Origin: Allorhizobium undicola ORS 992 = ATCC 700741
Lineage (GTDB): Bacteria; Pseudomonadota; Alphaproteobacteria; Rhizobiales; Rhizobiaceae
Reading direction: 5' to 3'
NCBI RefSeq assembly: GCF_000621665.1
Contig: NZ_JHXQ01000004.1
Coordinates: forward strand, 186,001 to 250,000
Length of the DNA stretch: 64,000 bases
Positions 1 through 8,979 of the stretch are shown in pieces. The notes beneath the pieces were generated by a model. That model ran no database searches and was not told the DNA's origin. It saw nothing but the letters and a program-made list of their open reading frames with translations. Both the position numbers and the translations under genes were made by a program. The first letter of the stretch is position 1, and every line of letters starts with the position of its first letter.

Positions 1-1154
1 CTCCGGCGCTTCGGCTGGCGGTCGGCAATATCCACCGCCCCGGCGCATTGACGCCCGCCGTCATCCTGTCGCTTGGCCTGGGTCTGACACTTCTGGTGAC
101 GCTGTCGCTGATCGACGGAAATCTGCGCCGCAGCCTGACGGGCACGCTTTCCGAACGCGCCCCGAATTTCTTCTTCATCGACATCCAGCGCGATCAGCTC
201 GATCCGTTCCGCGCCTTGCTGGCACGGGAATCTCCCGGCGGCACGGTGACGGAAGTGCCCATGCTACGCGGGCGCATATTAGCTTTCAACGGTCAGGACG
301 TCACGAAAATGCAGGTGCCGCCGGAAGGGCGCTGGGTGTTGCGCGGCGACCGCGGCCTGACCTACGCCACCGAATTGCCCCGCAATTCCACCGTAACCCA
401 GGGCCAATGGTGGCCAGAAGACTACAAGGGCGAGCCGCTGGTGTCCTTCTCCAGCCAGGAGGCCGAACAGCTCGGTCTCAAGCTGGGCGACACCGTGACG
501 GTGAATATTCTCGGCCGCAACATCACCGCAAAGATTGCCAATTTCCGCAAGCTGGACTGGCAATCGCTGTCGATCAATTTTGTCATGGTGTTTTCACCCA
601 ATACCTTTGCAGGCGCCCCGCATGGCTGGATTGCCACCCTCACCGACCATGGCGCAAGCGCAGCAGACGAGGCGCGGATCATGCGCTCCGTCACGCAGGC
701 CTTCCCGACCATCACGTCGGTTCGCGTCAAGGACGCGCTGGATACCGTGAACGAACTTGTAGGCCAACTGGCGGTGGCCATTCGTGCCGCCGCAGCCATT
801 GCACTGATTTCCTCCGTTCTGGTTCTGGCGGGCGCACTGGCGGCGGGCAACCGTGCCCGCACCCATGATGCCGTGGTGTTGAAAACCCTTGGGGCAACCC
901 GCGCCATGCTGATCCGGGCCTTTACCTATGAATATCTGCTTCTGGGGCTCGCCACAGCGCTCTTTGCCTTGCTGGCCGGAAGCGTTGCAGGCTGGTATGT
1001 CGTGAGCCAGGTCATGAAACTGCCCTCAAGTTTTCTGCCCATCGTCGCCTTGTCAACGCTGGTCATCGCGCTCGTCATGACTATCGGCATCGGTCTTGCT
1101 GGCACATGGCGCGTGCTGGGGCAGAAGGCCGCCCCCGTGCTGCGGGAGTTGTAA
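1..1154 (+). CDS. ABC transporter permease, FtsX/YbbP type (3' part)
   Basis: The reading frame is open from the left edge (codon at 3-5) to a TAA at 1152-1154, so the gene starts outside the window and about 383 residues are visible. The first visible residues, LRLAVGNIHRPGALTPAV, are typical of the second permease half of YbbP-like proteins, so an internal TTG at 48 is not a real start. A hydrophobic segment follows (about residues 20-40), then a roughly 190-residue periplasmic domain, then three C-terminal membrane segments of an FtsX domain (ALISSVLVLAGALAAG, LLGLATALFALLAG, LVIALVMTIGIGLAG). The family works with a YbbA-type ATPase in lipid, lipoprotein or amphiphile export. The partner gene would lie upstream and is not visible. 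Confidence 0.9.
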   Translation, partial: PALRLAVGNIHRPGALTPAVILSLGLGLTLLVTLSLIDGNLRRSLTGTLSERAPNFFFIDIQRDQLDPFRALLARESPGGTVTEVPMLRGRILAFNGQDVTKMQVPPEGRWVLRGDRGLTYATELPRNSTVTQGQWWPEDYKGEPLVSFSSQEAEQLGLKLGDTVTVNILGRNITAKIANFRKLDWQSLSINFVMVFSPNTFAGAPHGWIATLTDHGASAADEARIMRSVTQAFPTITSVRVKDALDTVNELVGQLAVAIRAAAAIALISSVLVLAGALAAGNRARTHDAVVLKTLGATRAMLIRAFTYEYLLLGLATALFALLAGSVAGWYVVSQVMKLPSSFLPIVALSTLVIALVMTIGIGLAGTWRVLGQKAAPVLREL

Positions 1155-1218
1155 CGGCCCTACATAGGCCGGATTACAGGAGTTTAACGCAAATCCTCTT
1201 GCCTCGGCGGGGCTGAGA

Positions 1219-1341
1219 CCACATATTGACATAACCCATGCAAGGCTCCGCATGTGGCGGCGCAGTTCATGCTGCCGGATTTTCCGGAGTCGTTTGTTGC
1301 TGCGCCCTGCTTTAAAGTCCGGGCGCAGGTGAGAGGAAAAC
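1219..1341 (+). promoter_or_regulatory. ybhL-type structured leader before the Bax-inhibitor-1 gene
   Basis: The 5' leader contains several pairings. CCACAT (1219-1224) can pair with ATGTGG (1252-1257), and CATGC (1237-1241) with GCATG (1250-1254). CCGGA (1275-1279) pairs with TCCGG (1283-1287). CTGCGCCC (1300-1307) pairs perfectly with GGGCGCAG (1321-1328), ending a few bases before the ribosome binding site GAGAGGA. GGCGCAG at 1259-1265 can instead pair with 1300-1306, so two mutually exclusive folds are possible. A ybhL leader motif is known upstream of this gene family in alphaproteobacteria. Identity with that motif is inferred from position and structure, not from a covariance search. 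Confidence 0.6.
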
Positions 1342-2112
1342 ATGTCCGACTATCGCAATTATCAGGCACAGCGCGGCGTCGCTTCCGCCGAGATGATCGA
1401 TCAGGGCCTGCGCGCCTATATGGTCAAGGTCTATAACCTGATGGCGCTTGGACTGGCGATCACCGGCATTGCGGCCTGGGGCATCGCCATGCTGGCCACC
1501 ACCACCGACCCCTCGCAGGCCGCAGGCCATTTCGGCAACGGCGTCATGCTGACCAGCCTTGGTGCGGCCATTTATGGCAGCCCGCTGCGCTGGGTGGTGA
1601 TGCTGGCGCCCGTGGCACTGGTTTTCTTCCTGAGCTTCCGCATCCAGTCGATGAGCGTTTCGTCAGCACGCACCACTTTCCTCGTCTATGCGGGTCTGGT
1701 GGGGCTGTCGCTGTCGTCGATTTTCCTCGTCTATACGGGCGCAAGCATCGTGCAGACTTTCTTCGTGACGGCTGCCTCCTTCGGCGCGCTCTCGCTTTAC
1801 GGCTACACTACCCGCCGTGACCTCAGCGCCATGGGCTCCTTCATGATCATGGGCCTTTTCGGCATCATCATCGCCTCGCTGGTCAATATCTTCCTGCAAT
1901 CCAGCGCCATGGCCTTCGTGATTTCGATCCTTGGCGTCGTGATCTTTGCTGGCCTCACCGCCTACGACACGCAGAAGATCAAGGAAATGTATCTGGAAAG
2001 CGATGGCTACGAGAATGCGGGCCGCAAGGCCATCATGGGCGCACTGACGCTCTATCTCGATTTCATCAATCTCTTCCTCTTCATGCTGCGCTTTCTGGGC
2101 GACCGTCGCTAA
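1342..2112 (+). CDS. Bax inhibitor-1/YccA (YbhL) family membrane protein
   Basis: This 256-residue protein has about 28 soluble N-terminal residues followed by seven hydrophobic segments spread over the rest of the chain. The C-terminal part carries the BI-1 signature with an acidic TAYDTQKIKEMY loop before the last helix (LYLDFINLFLFMLRFLG). The family (TMBIM/YccA/YbhL) forms inner-membrane channels or modulators, reported as pH-sensitive calcium leak channels in bacteria and, for YccA, as FtsH modulators. The start ATG at 1342 has GAGAGGA about 5 bases upstream. The gene stands alone between the structured leader and a strong terminator, so regulation through the leader is likely. The physiological role here is unknown. 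Confidence 0.93.
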   Translation: MSDYRNYQAQRGVASAEMIDQGLRAYMVKVYNLMALGLAITGIAAWGIAMLATTTDPSQAAGHFGNGVMLTSLGAAIYGSPLRWVVMLAPVALVFFLSFRIQSMSVSSARTTFLVYAGLVGLSLSSIFLVYTGASIVQTFFVTAASFGALSLYGYTTRRDLSAMGSFMIMGLFGIIIASLVNIFLQSSAMAFVISILGVVIFAGLTAYDTQKIKEMYLESDGYENAGRKAIMGALTLYLDFINLFLFMLRFLGDRR

Positions 2113-2154
2113 AGTCTTTGTCCAAAGCTGGAAAGACAAAGGTGCAATGATTGG

Positions 2155-2185
2155 AAAAAAGGGCAGCCCGGCGCTGCCCTTTTTT
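2155..2185 (+). terminator. Rho-independent terminator after the BI-1 gene
   Basis: GGGCAGC (2161-2167) pairs with GCTGCCC (2173-2179) across a 5-base loop. The stem is flanked by six A before and six T after, so it could work in both directions. Confidence 0.9.
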
Positions 2186-2262
2186 GTATTAAGACAAATC
2201 ATGTCTTGCGCCGCCCTGTGTGGTGTGAATGATGACGGAAAATCAACCTGTTCCCTGTTGTC

Positions 2263-2793
2263 ATGCCCGTTCAGATCCGCCCTGCCCAAGCCCTCGACAT
2301 TCCCGCCATTACCGCGATTTACGCCGAGGCGGTGACGGGCGGCACCGCCTGCTACGAACTCGATCCACCGGACGAAGCCGAAATGTCGCGCCGTATGGCC
2401 GCGATCCTTCAAGGCGGCTTTCCCTATCTCGTGGCGGAGGAAGAGGGACAGGTTCTCGGCTATGCCTACGCCTCCTTCTTTCGCACGCGCCCGGCCTATC
2501 GCTTTCTGGTGGAAGATTCCATTTATCTCGGCAAAGAGGCGCAGGGCAAAGGCATTGGCAAACTGCTACTCTCCACCCTGATCGACCGCTGTACGATGCT
2601 GGGTTATCGGCAAATGATCGCGGTGATCGGCGGCGCAAGCCCCGTCTCCATCCGTCTTCACCGCGCCCTGAACTTCGAACACAGCGGCGGCATCAACGGC
2701 TCAGGCTTCAAATTCGGCCAGTGGCTGGATACCGTCTTCATGCAACGCCCCCTTGGCGAGGGCCGCAATACAACCCCAACAAAAGTCGAATAA
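2263..2793 (+). CDS. GNAT N-acetyltransferase, phosphinothricin-acetyltransferase-like
   Basis: This 176-residue protein starts MPVQIRPAQALDIPAI, the usual opening of Pat/YncA-type GNAT enzymes. The acetyl-CoA pyrophosphate-binding loop is visible near residue 95 (GKEAQGKGIGKLLL), followed by the C-terminal part with ASPVSIRLHRALNFEHSG. The family acetylates amino groups of small substrates such as methionine sulfone, methionine sulfoximine or phosphinothricin; the natural substrate cannot be read from sequence. The ATG at 2263 has no strong Shine-Dalgarno sequence but fits the family N-terminus. The gene appears to be a single transcription unit. Confidence 0.9.
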   Translation: MPVQIRPAQALDIPAITAIYAEAVTGGTACYELDPPDEAEMSRRMAAILQGGFPYLVAEEEGQVLGYAYASFFRTRPAYRFLVEDSIYLGKEAQGKGIGKLLLSTLIDRCTMLGYRQMIAVIGGASPVSIRLHRALNFEHSGGINGSGFKFGQWLDTVFMQRPLGEGRNTTPTKVE

Positions 2794-2883
2794 CCGCATC
2801 CAGAGCAAGAATTTATTAATTTTAAATATTTGCCGCAACTTTGATTCCGTGTATTTTAAGATCGGAGTACTTAGGGGCAAAAT

Positions 2884-3894
2884 ATGTTAGCGATTCAACC
2901 AAGAAACGGCCACCTGGATTTTCTGGATGGCTGGCGCGGTATTGCCGTAATATTAGTCATCATTGGGCACTTTTTTCCCAGTGGTCATATTAACCTCGGA
3001 ACTCTCGGGGTTGAACTCTTCTTCGTATTGAGTGGCCGTCTGATGGCTGAAATCCTCTTCGTCCGCCAAACACCGCTGAAAATATTTTTTGTTCGACGGA
3101 TAAATCGAGTCTATCCCGCGCTTATCGTGTTTGTGCTGGCGGCCTTCTTATGGGGAAATCTGACAGAAGAATTTCTAGTCGGGCCGAAGGCCGTGGCAAG
3201 TGTCTTTGCCCTTATCTATAATTACGTGCTGTGGATTCCCGGCCTCTACCGCACAGGGTTCTATGATCACCTGTGGTCTCTTGCCGTGGAGGAACACAGC
3301 TATATTTTCCTGGGCATCCTAGCCTTTCTGCAACGAAAGGCATCTCTTCCTCTCCTGCCACTGCTTTTCGCAGTAAGCATTGCCTGCTTTCTGAATGGGC
3401 TCGTCAGCAATGTCGTTTTAGGGCACGACTATTTCCAGACCTATTGGCGAACCGACGTCCATGCGGGCGCCATTTTTGTTGGTGCCGGACTTTATCTTGT
3501 CTTGGGACACGACGGAGAGAAAAGGGAATGGCTTTTCTGGACGAGCCTGCTGACCGGCCTGGTTTTAAGCCTTTCTGTATTTCCGTATCCCGTTCAATTC
3601 GGTCCGGCAACCCTTGCGCTCGCCGTGGCGGTCTGCACGCTTGACCGAGCCCCCATTGCCAAGCGGGTATTTTCCGAGCCTATCCTGCGAAAGGTCGGCA
3701 TCATATCTTTCTCACTCTATCTGTGGCAGCAGCCGTTTTACAAGCTGTCAGCTCATGAGCTCCTATCCCCATGGCTTGGCATGACAGGGGCACTTGCCTG
3801 CGCGATTACAAGCTATTTCCTCGTGGAAAAACCTTTTCGACGCAGACTTAACAGGCTGGCCGATAGATTTGCTCAGCAACCCGCAGCCGCATAG
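2884..3894 (+). CDS. Acyltransferase family 3 (OafA-like) integral membrane protein
   Basis: This 336-residue protein has the acyltransferase-3 hallmarks: the N-terminal RNGHLDFLDGWRGIAVILVI with a histidine in the first membrane segment (GHFFPSG), GVELFFVLSGRL, an RR motif (FFVRRINRVYPAL), and DHLWSLAVEEHSYIFLG. It has about ten hydrophobic segments and no C-terminal SGNH domain. Such enzymes O-acylate surface sugars such as O-antigen, exopolysaccharide or Nod factors. The start has AGGGG at good spacing. The gene and its upstream region look clearly richer in A+T than neighbours (for example TTATTAATTTTAAATATTT before the gene), and strong hairpins follow it, which hints at acquisition by transfer. 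The substrate is unknown. Confidence 0.88.
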   Translation: MLAIQPRNGHLDFLDGWRGIAVILVIIGHFFPSGHINLGTLGVELFFVLSGRLMAEILFVRQTPLKIFFVRRINRVYPALIVFVLAAFLWGNLTEEFLVGPKAVASVFALIYNYVLWIPGLYRTGFYDHLWSLAVEEHSYIFLGILAFLQRKASLPLLPLLFAVSIACFLNGLVSNVVLGHDYFQTYWRTDVHAGAIFVGAGLYLVLGHDGEKREWLFWTSLLTGLVLSLSVFPYPVQFGPATLALAVAVCTLDRAPIAKRVFSEPILRKVGIISFSLYLWQQPFYKLSAHELLSPWLGMTGALACAITSYFLVEKPFRRRLNRLADRFAQQPAAA

Positions 3895-3901
3895 ACGGAG
3901 C

Positions 3902-3936
3902 AATACCAGGGAGAATTGAAAATGACTCTTGGTATT
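3902..3936 (+). terminator. Possible terminator after the acyltransferase gene
   Basis: AATACCA (3902-3908) pairs with TGGTATT (3930-3936), with GGAG/CTC extending the inner stem. CCCTTTT follows. The U-tract is imperfect, so strength is uncertain. Confidence 0.5.
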
Positions 3937-3940
3937 CCCT

Positions 3941-3983
3941 TTTCGAATATCTCAAGCCTTTGCCGCAGTTGAGATATTCGAAA
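3941..3983. repeat. Perfect 15-bp inverted repeat between convergent genes
   Basis: TTTCGAATATCTCAA (3941-3955) is the exact reverse complement of 3969-3983, with a 13-base loop. It lies between the converging acyltransferase and DUF2794 genes. A smaller hairpin, GATGCG/CGCATC, follows near 3999-4012. Neither side has a clean U-tract. It may be a bidirectional transcript end, a protein-binding palindrome, or a scar from insertion of the acyltransferase gene. Confidence 0.75.
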
Positions 3984-4036
3984 TCCCTTCAAGGCGAGGA
4001 TGCGTTCGCATCTTCGATATTTGGTATAATGGACCT

Positions 4037-4435
4037 TCAATCAAGCAGCTTCAGCGTCTTGTCGAAAACCTTCAGCACCTGGCGAAGGTCATGGCCACGC
4101 TTGAGGATCATGCCATGCGCGTTTACCACGCTGAAGGCTCCCTGCTTGGCGGAGAGTTTCGGGTTTTTCTCGATGCGATAGAGCGGCATTTCTCCGGAGC
4201 GTTTGAAGATCGAAAAGACGGCCTTTTCCTTCAAATGATCCAGCGCATAATCGCGCCATTCGCCCTCGCCCACCATACGGCCATAGATCCACAGGATTGC
4301 ATCCAGTTCGGTCCGGTGAAACGTGACGGGCAAGGGATCGAGATTCTGCCGGTATTCCCTCAGGTTTACCACCGAAGCCGAGCGGCTTTCCTGCTGCTCG
4401 ATACGCTCTTCCGGCATCTCCGGCTGATCGGTCAT
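4037..4435 (-). CDS. DUF2794 family protein
   Basis: This 132-residue soluble protein matches the alphaproteobacterial DUF2794 family. It has a variable N-terminus, then VVNLREYRQNLDPLPVTFHR, a conserved core LDAILWIYGRMVGEGEWRDYALD, and the tail KFDKTLKLLD-like helix after AFSVVNAHGMILKRGHDLRQVL. No enzyme motif or membrane segment is visible. The function is unknown. It appears monocistronic, and its 3' end faces the acyltransferase gene. Confidence 0.85.
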   Translation of the reverse strand: MTDQPEMPEERIEQQESRSASVVNLREYRQNLDPLPVTFHRTELDAILWIYGRMVGEGEWRDYALDHLKEKAVFSIFKRSGEMPLYRIEKNPKLSAKQGAFSVVNAHGMILKRGHDLRQVLKVFDKTLKLLD

Positions 4436-4951
4436 TGCGACTCCTCAATGCTGCTACCCGCATGACAAGGCCATGACAGTTTGCCTGAGACCCATCAAAA
4501 TGCAAGCCGGTCTTCCAATCCGTTGAGTTCAATGCTCGGACATCACCCGCGCCGACACGCGATTTGCACGCTGGAAATTCCAGAAGAATGAAAACGTAGT
4601 GCCCACTGCGAAAGAGCGGCGCAGGACAAAGCAGAGATGCAGGCGCCGGTTTTGCGAGGAAATGAACAATGGGATTTACCAAAAATACCGTGTCGCACCG
4701 GGCGTTTGCGCCAAAACCCTCACACGTTTAGCAGGTTTTTATGCGGCGCCGCATTTTGAACAAAACCCTGCCCAATTTAAAGGTAAGAGTGCGGCTGTCT
4801 TCAGATGACGCGCAAGCGTCAGGGTCCGGTCTGGCGCATTGACCCCTTACCCCCAGCCCCCCAATGTTCCGGCCGGACCCACCCCGCTTTCCCGATCACG
4901 TTGCACGCCATCGACATGGCGGTAGATACGCGTAAAAGTCTCTCTGTCCGG
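4436..4951. other. Gene-poor interval with small hairpins
   Basis: No convincing coding frame was found in these 516 bases. Three structures stand out: a 14-bp perfect palindrome ATGCGGCGCCGCAT (4741-4754) followed by TTTT; GACGC/GCGTC (4807-4820) closing a GCAA tetraloop; and AGGGTC (from 4821) facing GACCCCT about 15 bases later. These could belong to an untranslated RNA or to 3' processing signals of the DUF1223 transcript. No known RNA family was recognised. Confidence 0.35.
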
Positions 4952-5698
4952 CTATTGTGTCGGCCCGATGGTTAGCGCGGTAGCGCCGATGATGGCGGAC
5001 GGATCGCCCTTTTCGGTGGCGCTTTGCAGCAATACGGCTATGCCGTCGCTTCCCTCGTCGCGCAGCTTTTTGGCGGGAAGCGAAAGAGAAACAGCCTCTC
5101 CATGCCACATGCCCGCTGGCTGAATGTCGCTGACGCTGTTCCAGTAGGTGAAACGTTGCCCCTTGTTTTCACCCTTGAGCACATCGACATCCTTTTGCTG
5201 CCTGAAATAGACAACGACGATGTCGGCCTTGCCGCTTCCGGGGCCGATATTGATAGCCAGCGCATCACCTTGCAAAGCGGCATCGACCTTGACCCTTAGC
5301 CCGCCCTCGGTGCCGGCAAGCGTATTGATCTTGCCGGACAGGGCAGATGCATCGACGGCCTTCATCTGCACCCGGCCATTGATAACCGCTTGCGGGGTAT
5401 AGACCCCGTTGCGGCCAAAGCTGCGGGCATAGCCATACTGGCGGGCCGTGTTACCGGGCGAGCCCAATGTGTCTGTCCAACCACGATAGTTCCAGTAATC
5501 AACGTGATAGGCCAGCGCGACAATGCCCGGCTGTCGCGTGAGGGTTTCGAATGCACGGTCGGCAGGAGGGCAGGAATTGCAGCCTTGAGAGGTGAAAAGT
5601 TCCACCACGCCCTTCACAGCCCCGGTTTCTCCTGCCAGCGCCAATCCCGCTGTCAGCACATAGGCTGCAAATGCTGCTGCAATCCGTTTCAAACCCAT
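4952..5698 (-). CDS. DUF1223 family exported thioredoxin-fold protein
   Basis: This 248-residue protein begins with a signal peptide (MGLKRIAAAFAAYVLTAGLALAGE, cleavage likely after ALA). The mature part starts with GVVELFTSQGCNSCPPADRAFETL, a CxxC motif near residue 40 in a thioredoxin-like context, as in the DUF1223/YodB-like family of secreted proteins. The rest is a beta-rich domain. A periplasmic redox or thiol-related role is plausible but unproven for the family. It is transcribed leftward as a separate unit upstream of the gene-poor interval. Confidence 0.87.
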   Translation of the reverse strand: MGLKRIAAAFAAYVLTAGLALAGETGAVKGVVELFTSQGCNSCPPADRAFETLTRQPGIVALAYHVDYWNYRGWTDTLGSPGNTARQYGYARSFGRNGVYTPQAVINGRVQMKAVDASALSGKINTLAGTEGGLRVKVDAALQGDALAINIGPGSGKADIVVVYFRQQKDVDVLKGENKGQRFTYWNSVSDIQPAGMWHGEAVSLSLPAKKLRDEGSDGIAVLLQSATEKGDPSAIIGATALTIGPTQ

Positions 5699-5966
5699 GA
5701 ATTCTGATCCGTGCTTCCCTGCCCTGCAAGAATAAACAGAGCATACTTCAACTCCAAGTCACGTTGGGGTGACTCCGGCAAACCGTCATTGTGCATAGAG
5801 CATCGTGATTTGCCAGCCGAGGCCGCATTTTTGCCGTCAAAAGGCAAGGCGGGCGGGGCAGTTACGACAAAAGCCGCGAAGAAATTACGGCGCAAGCCCG
5901 GCTGCGCCCGGACGAACATCACCGATGATGGCCGGGGTGCAGCCTTCAGGGCAAGCAGAAGGACGC
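5699..5966. other. Intergenic region between the acnA terminator and the DUF1223 start
   Basis: This stretch of about 270 bases precedes the DUF1223 gene and should hold its promoter. I see no gene with a credible start and ribosome binding site. The only longer leftward frame begins inside the acnA terminator stem and was not accepted. Confidence 0.4.
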
Positions 5967-5996
5967 AAAAGCCGCCGGACAAACACGTCCGGCGGC
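5967..5996 (-). terminator. Terminator of acnA
   Basis: On the minus strand a perfect 10-bp stem (plus-strand arms 5971-5980 and 5987-5996, GCCGCCGGAC/GTCCGGCGGC) with a 6-base loop is followed by TTTT. It lies about 15 bases after the acnA stop codon. Confidence 0.92.
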
Positions 5997-6010
5997 CTTT
6001 CTCATTTCAA

Positions 6011-8707
6011 TCAGGCAGCCAGATCGCGCAGAACGGTCTGGAGAATGCCGCCATTGTTGACGTAGGTCACTTCGTCCAGCGTATCGATGCGGCAGACAAG
6101 CGGAACATCCTTCACGGAGCCGTCCGCATAAGTGATCTTTGCGATCTTCTTCTCGCGCGGCTTGATTTCGCCGTCGAGGCCTTCGATCGTCACCGTCTCG
6201 TCACCCTTGAGGTTGAGCGAAGCCCAGGTCGTGCCTTCCTCGAAGACGAAGGGCACGACACCCATGCCGACGAGATTGGAGCGGTGGATACGCTCGAAGG
6301 ACTGGGCAACGACGGCGCGAACGCCGAGAAGGTTGGTGCCCTTTGCAGCCCAGTCACGCGAAGAACCGTTGCCGTATTCCACGCCCGCGAAGATGACCAG
6401 CGGCGTGCCTTCGGCCTTGTACTTCATGGCCGCATCGTAAATCGACATCTCTTCCTTGGACGGATAGTGGATGGTGTAGCCACCTTCCTTGCCGTTCGGG
6501 CCGAGCATGTGGTTACGGATGCGGATATTGGCGAAGGTGCCGCGCATCATGACTTCATGGTTGCCGCGGCGCGTGCCGTACTGGTTGAAGTCAGCGACAG
6601 AAACGCCATTGTCCATGAGGTAGGCGCCAGCCGGAGACTGCGCCTTGATCGAACCGGCCGGAGAAATATGGTCGGTGGTGATCTTGTCGCCGAACAGGCC
6701 GAGAACGCGGGCATTGACGATGTTTTCCACGCCCTTGCCGGCCTGCTTCGCCATGCCGACGAAATAGGGCGGGTTCTGGACATAGGTGGACTTGTCGTCC
6801 CAGGCATAGGTCTGGCCTTCCGGCACCTGCACGGCCTGCCAGTTTTCATCGCCCTTGAACACGTCCGCATACTTGGTTTCGAACAGTTCGCGGGTGACGT
6901 ATTTCTGGATGAATTCCTGCACTTCGGCAGAGGTCGGCCAGATGTCCTTGAGGTAGACGGGGTTGCCGTCCTTGTCCTCGCCGAGCGGCTCGGTGGTCAG
7001 GTCCTTCTGGACCGTACCGGCCAGTGCATAGGCAACGACGAGCGGCGGGGACGCCAGGTAGTTGGCCTGAACATCCGGAGAAATACGGCCTTCGAAGTTA
7101 CGGTTGCCGGAAAGCACGCCAGCCGTGATCAGACCCTTGTCGTTGATGGTCTTGGAGATCGGGGCGGGCAGCGGACCGGAATTGCCGATGCAGGTGGTGC
7201 AGCCGAAACCGACAAGGTTGAAGCCGAGAGCATCGAGATCGGTTTGCAGGCCGGACTTGGCGAGATATTCGCCGACGACCTGCGATCCGGGCGCCAGAGA
7301 CGTCTTGACCCACGGCTTGGACTTCAGGCCCTTGGCAACGGCGTTGCGGGCCAGAAGACCGGCTGCAATCAGCACGCTCGGGTTCGAGGTGTTGGTGCAG
7401 GAGGTAATGGCGGCAATGCAGACATCGCCATGGCCGAGATCGAAGTTTTCGCCTTCGACGGCATAACGGGCGTCGAGCTGGCCGGGCTTCTTGTAGTCGC
7501 CTTCGAGAGCGGTAGCGAAGTTCGGTGCGATGGTTTCCAGCGGCAGGCGGCCTTCCGGACGCTTGGGGCCGGCCATGGACGGCACGACGTCGCCGAGATC
7601 GAGTTCCAGCGTGTCGGTGAAGACCAGATCGGAACCGTCGCTGTCACGCCACATGCCCTGCGCCTTGGAATAGGCTTCGACCAGTGCGATGCGGTCCTTG
7701 GCGCGGCCGGACATGTCGAGATAACCGATAGTGGCGCTATCGACGGGGAAGAAGCCGCAGGTTGCGCCGTATTCCGGCCCCATATTGCCGATGGTGGCGC
7801 GGTCTGCGACCGGCATATTGTCCATGCCCGGACCGAAGAATTCCACGAACTTGGAAACGACGCCCTTCTTGCGCAGCATCTGCACCACGGTCAGCACGAG
7901 GTCGGTGGCGGTCACGCCTTCCTTGAGCTTGCCGGTCAGCTTGAAGCCGATGACTTCCGGCAGCAGCATGGAAACCGGCTGGCCAAGCATGGCGGCTTCA
8001 GCCTCGATGCCGCCCACGCCCCAGCCCAGAACGCCAAGGCCGTTGATCATCGTGGTATGGCTGTCGGTACCGACGCAGGTATCGGGATAGGCGATGGTTT
8101 CGCCGTCTTCTTCCTTGGTCCAGACGGTCTGGCCGAGATATTCGAAATTCACCTGGTGACAGATACCGGTGCCCGGAGGAACGACGCGGAAGTTCTTGAA
8201 CGCCTGCTGGCCCCACTTGAGGAAGCGGTAACGCTCGCCATTGCGCTCGTATTCCAGCTCGACATTGCGGGCAAAAGCCTGCGGCGTGCCGAATTCATCG
8301 ACGATGACGGAGTGGTCGATGACGAGATCGACGGGAACCAGCGGATTGATCTTCTCCGGATCGCCGCCGAGAGCCTTGATGCCGTCACGCATGGCGGCAA
8401 GGTCAACCACGGCAGGAACGCCGGTAAAGTCCTGCATCAGCACGCGGGCCGGGCGGTAGGCGATTTCGGCTTCGGTCAGGCCCTTGTTGACGAGCCAGGC
8501 GGCCACGGCCTCGATGTCGGCCTTGGTGACGGAGCGGCCATCTTCGTTGCGCAGCAGGTTCTCCAGCAGAACCTTCATCGAATAGGGGAGCTTCGACACG
8601 CCCGCAAGGCCATTGGCTTCGGCCTTGGGGATGCTGTAGTAGACATAATCCTTGCCGTTAACGGTCAGGACCGACCGGCAATTGAAACTGTCGAGCGATT
8701 TAGACAC
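6011..8707 (-). CDS. acnA: Aconitate hydratase A
   Basis: This 898-residue enzyme interconverts citrate and isocitrate in the cytoplasmic TCA cycle. The N-terminal aconitase domain carries the iron-sulfur cluster cysteines in [11 protein letters not shown] and [12 protein letters not shown], and the C-terminal swivel domain contains [16 protein letters not shown] with the substrate-binding arginines. Length and gapless similarity fit AcnA/IRP1-type aconitases. The start is set at a GTG (complement of 8705-8707) giving [16 protein letters not shown], because upstream in-frame residues are unlike the family; GGGG lies about 10 bases before it. The gene is divergent from ccmA, so the 270-base gap holds both promoters. 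Confidence 0.97.
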   Translation of the reverse strand: MSKSLDSFNCRSVLTVNGKDYVYYSIPKAEANGLAGVSKLPYSMKVLLENLLRNEDGRSVTKADIEAVAAWLVNKGLTEAEIAYRPARVLMQDFTGVPAVVDLAAMRDGIKALGGDPEKINPLVPVDLVIDHSVIVDEFGTPQAFARNVELEYERNGERYRFLKWGQQAFKNFRVVPPGTGICHQVNFEYLGQTVWTKEEDGETIAYPDTCVGTDSHTTMINGLGVLGWGVGGIEAEAAMLGQPVSMLLPEVIGFKLTGKLKEGVTATDLVLTVVQMLRKKGVVSKFVEFFGPGMDNMPVADRATIGNMGPEYGATCGFFPVDSATIGYLDMSGRAKDRIALVEAYSKAQGMWRDSDGSDLVFTDTLELDLGDVVPSMAGPKRPEGRLPLETIAPNFATALEGDYKKPGQLDARYAVEGENFDLGHGDVCIAAITSCTNTSNPSVLIAAGLLARNAVAKGLKSKPWVKTSLAPGSQVVGEYLAKSGLQTDLDALGFNLVGFGCTTCIGNSGPLPAPISKTINDKGLITAGVLSGNRNFEGRISPDVQANYLASPPLVVAYALAGTVQKDLTTEPLGEDKDGNPVYLKDIWPTSAEVQEFIQKYVTRELFETKYADVFKGDENWQAVQVPEGQTYAWDDKSTYVQNPPYFVGMAKQAGKGVENIVNARVLGLFGDKITTDHISPAGSIKAQSPAGAYLMDNGVSVADFNQYGTRRGNHEVMMRGTFANIRIRNHMLGPNGKEGGYTIHYPSKEEMSIYDAAMKYKAEGTPLVIFAGVEYGNGSSRDWAAKGTNLLGVRAVVAQSFERIHRSNLVGMGVVPFVFEEGTTWASLNLKGDETVTIEGLDGEIKPREKKIAKITYADGSVKDVPLVCRIDTLDEVTYVNNGGILQTVLRDLAA

Positions 8708-8979
8708 GGAATAAACCCCGCTTATTCTGATAGCCAACACGTTCGTGCGGACGCCTATGCACTTCATGCACATCAGGATGCGGGTACGACCATTTCCGCT
8801 GTCCGCCCGTGAAAATCGCATCTCGCAATCTTCAAGTTCGGCGCTAGGATGAAGATCACGCCGGCCGCTGGCGTGGTTGCAGGTCTTATAGATAATTTCT
8901 AAGAACTGTTCCAGACCGTGAAACGGTTCAGAGGCAGAATTTTTTGAAAGCCGAGGCTTTCCGTAAAGGCGAGGTAAAC

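Noticed and set aside
4599-4808. 69-codon plus-strand frame in the gene-poor interval
   Set aside because: No ribosome binding site, no recognisable domain, and it spans the 14-bp palindrome.
5689-5982. 97-codon minus-strand frame between acnA and the DUF1223 gene
   Set aside because: Its start lies within the acnA terminator stem and it overlaps the DUF1223 start.
5711-8812. 1033-codon plus-strand frame opposite acnA
   Set aside because: It is a mirror of acnA's codon bias: leucine and serine codons that would give stops on the other strand are rare. It has no family resemblance or ribosome binding site.
8708-8979. Iron-responsive (Irr/RirA) operator between acnA and ccmA
   Set aside because: The string TTCTAAGAA near 8898 looks partly palindromic, but does not match a full ICE or IRO motif well enough to claim.
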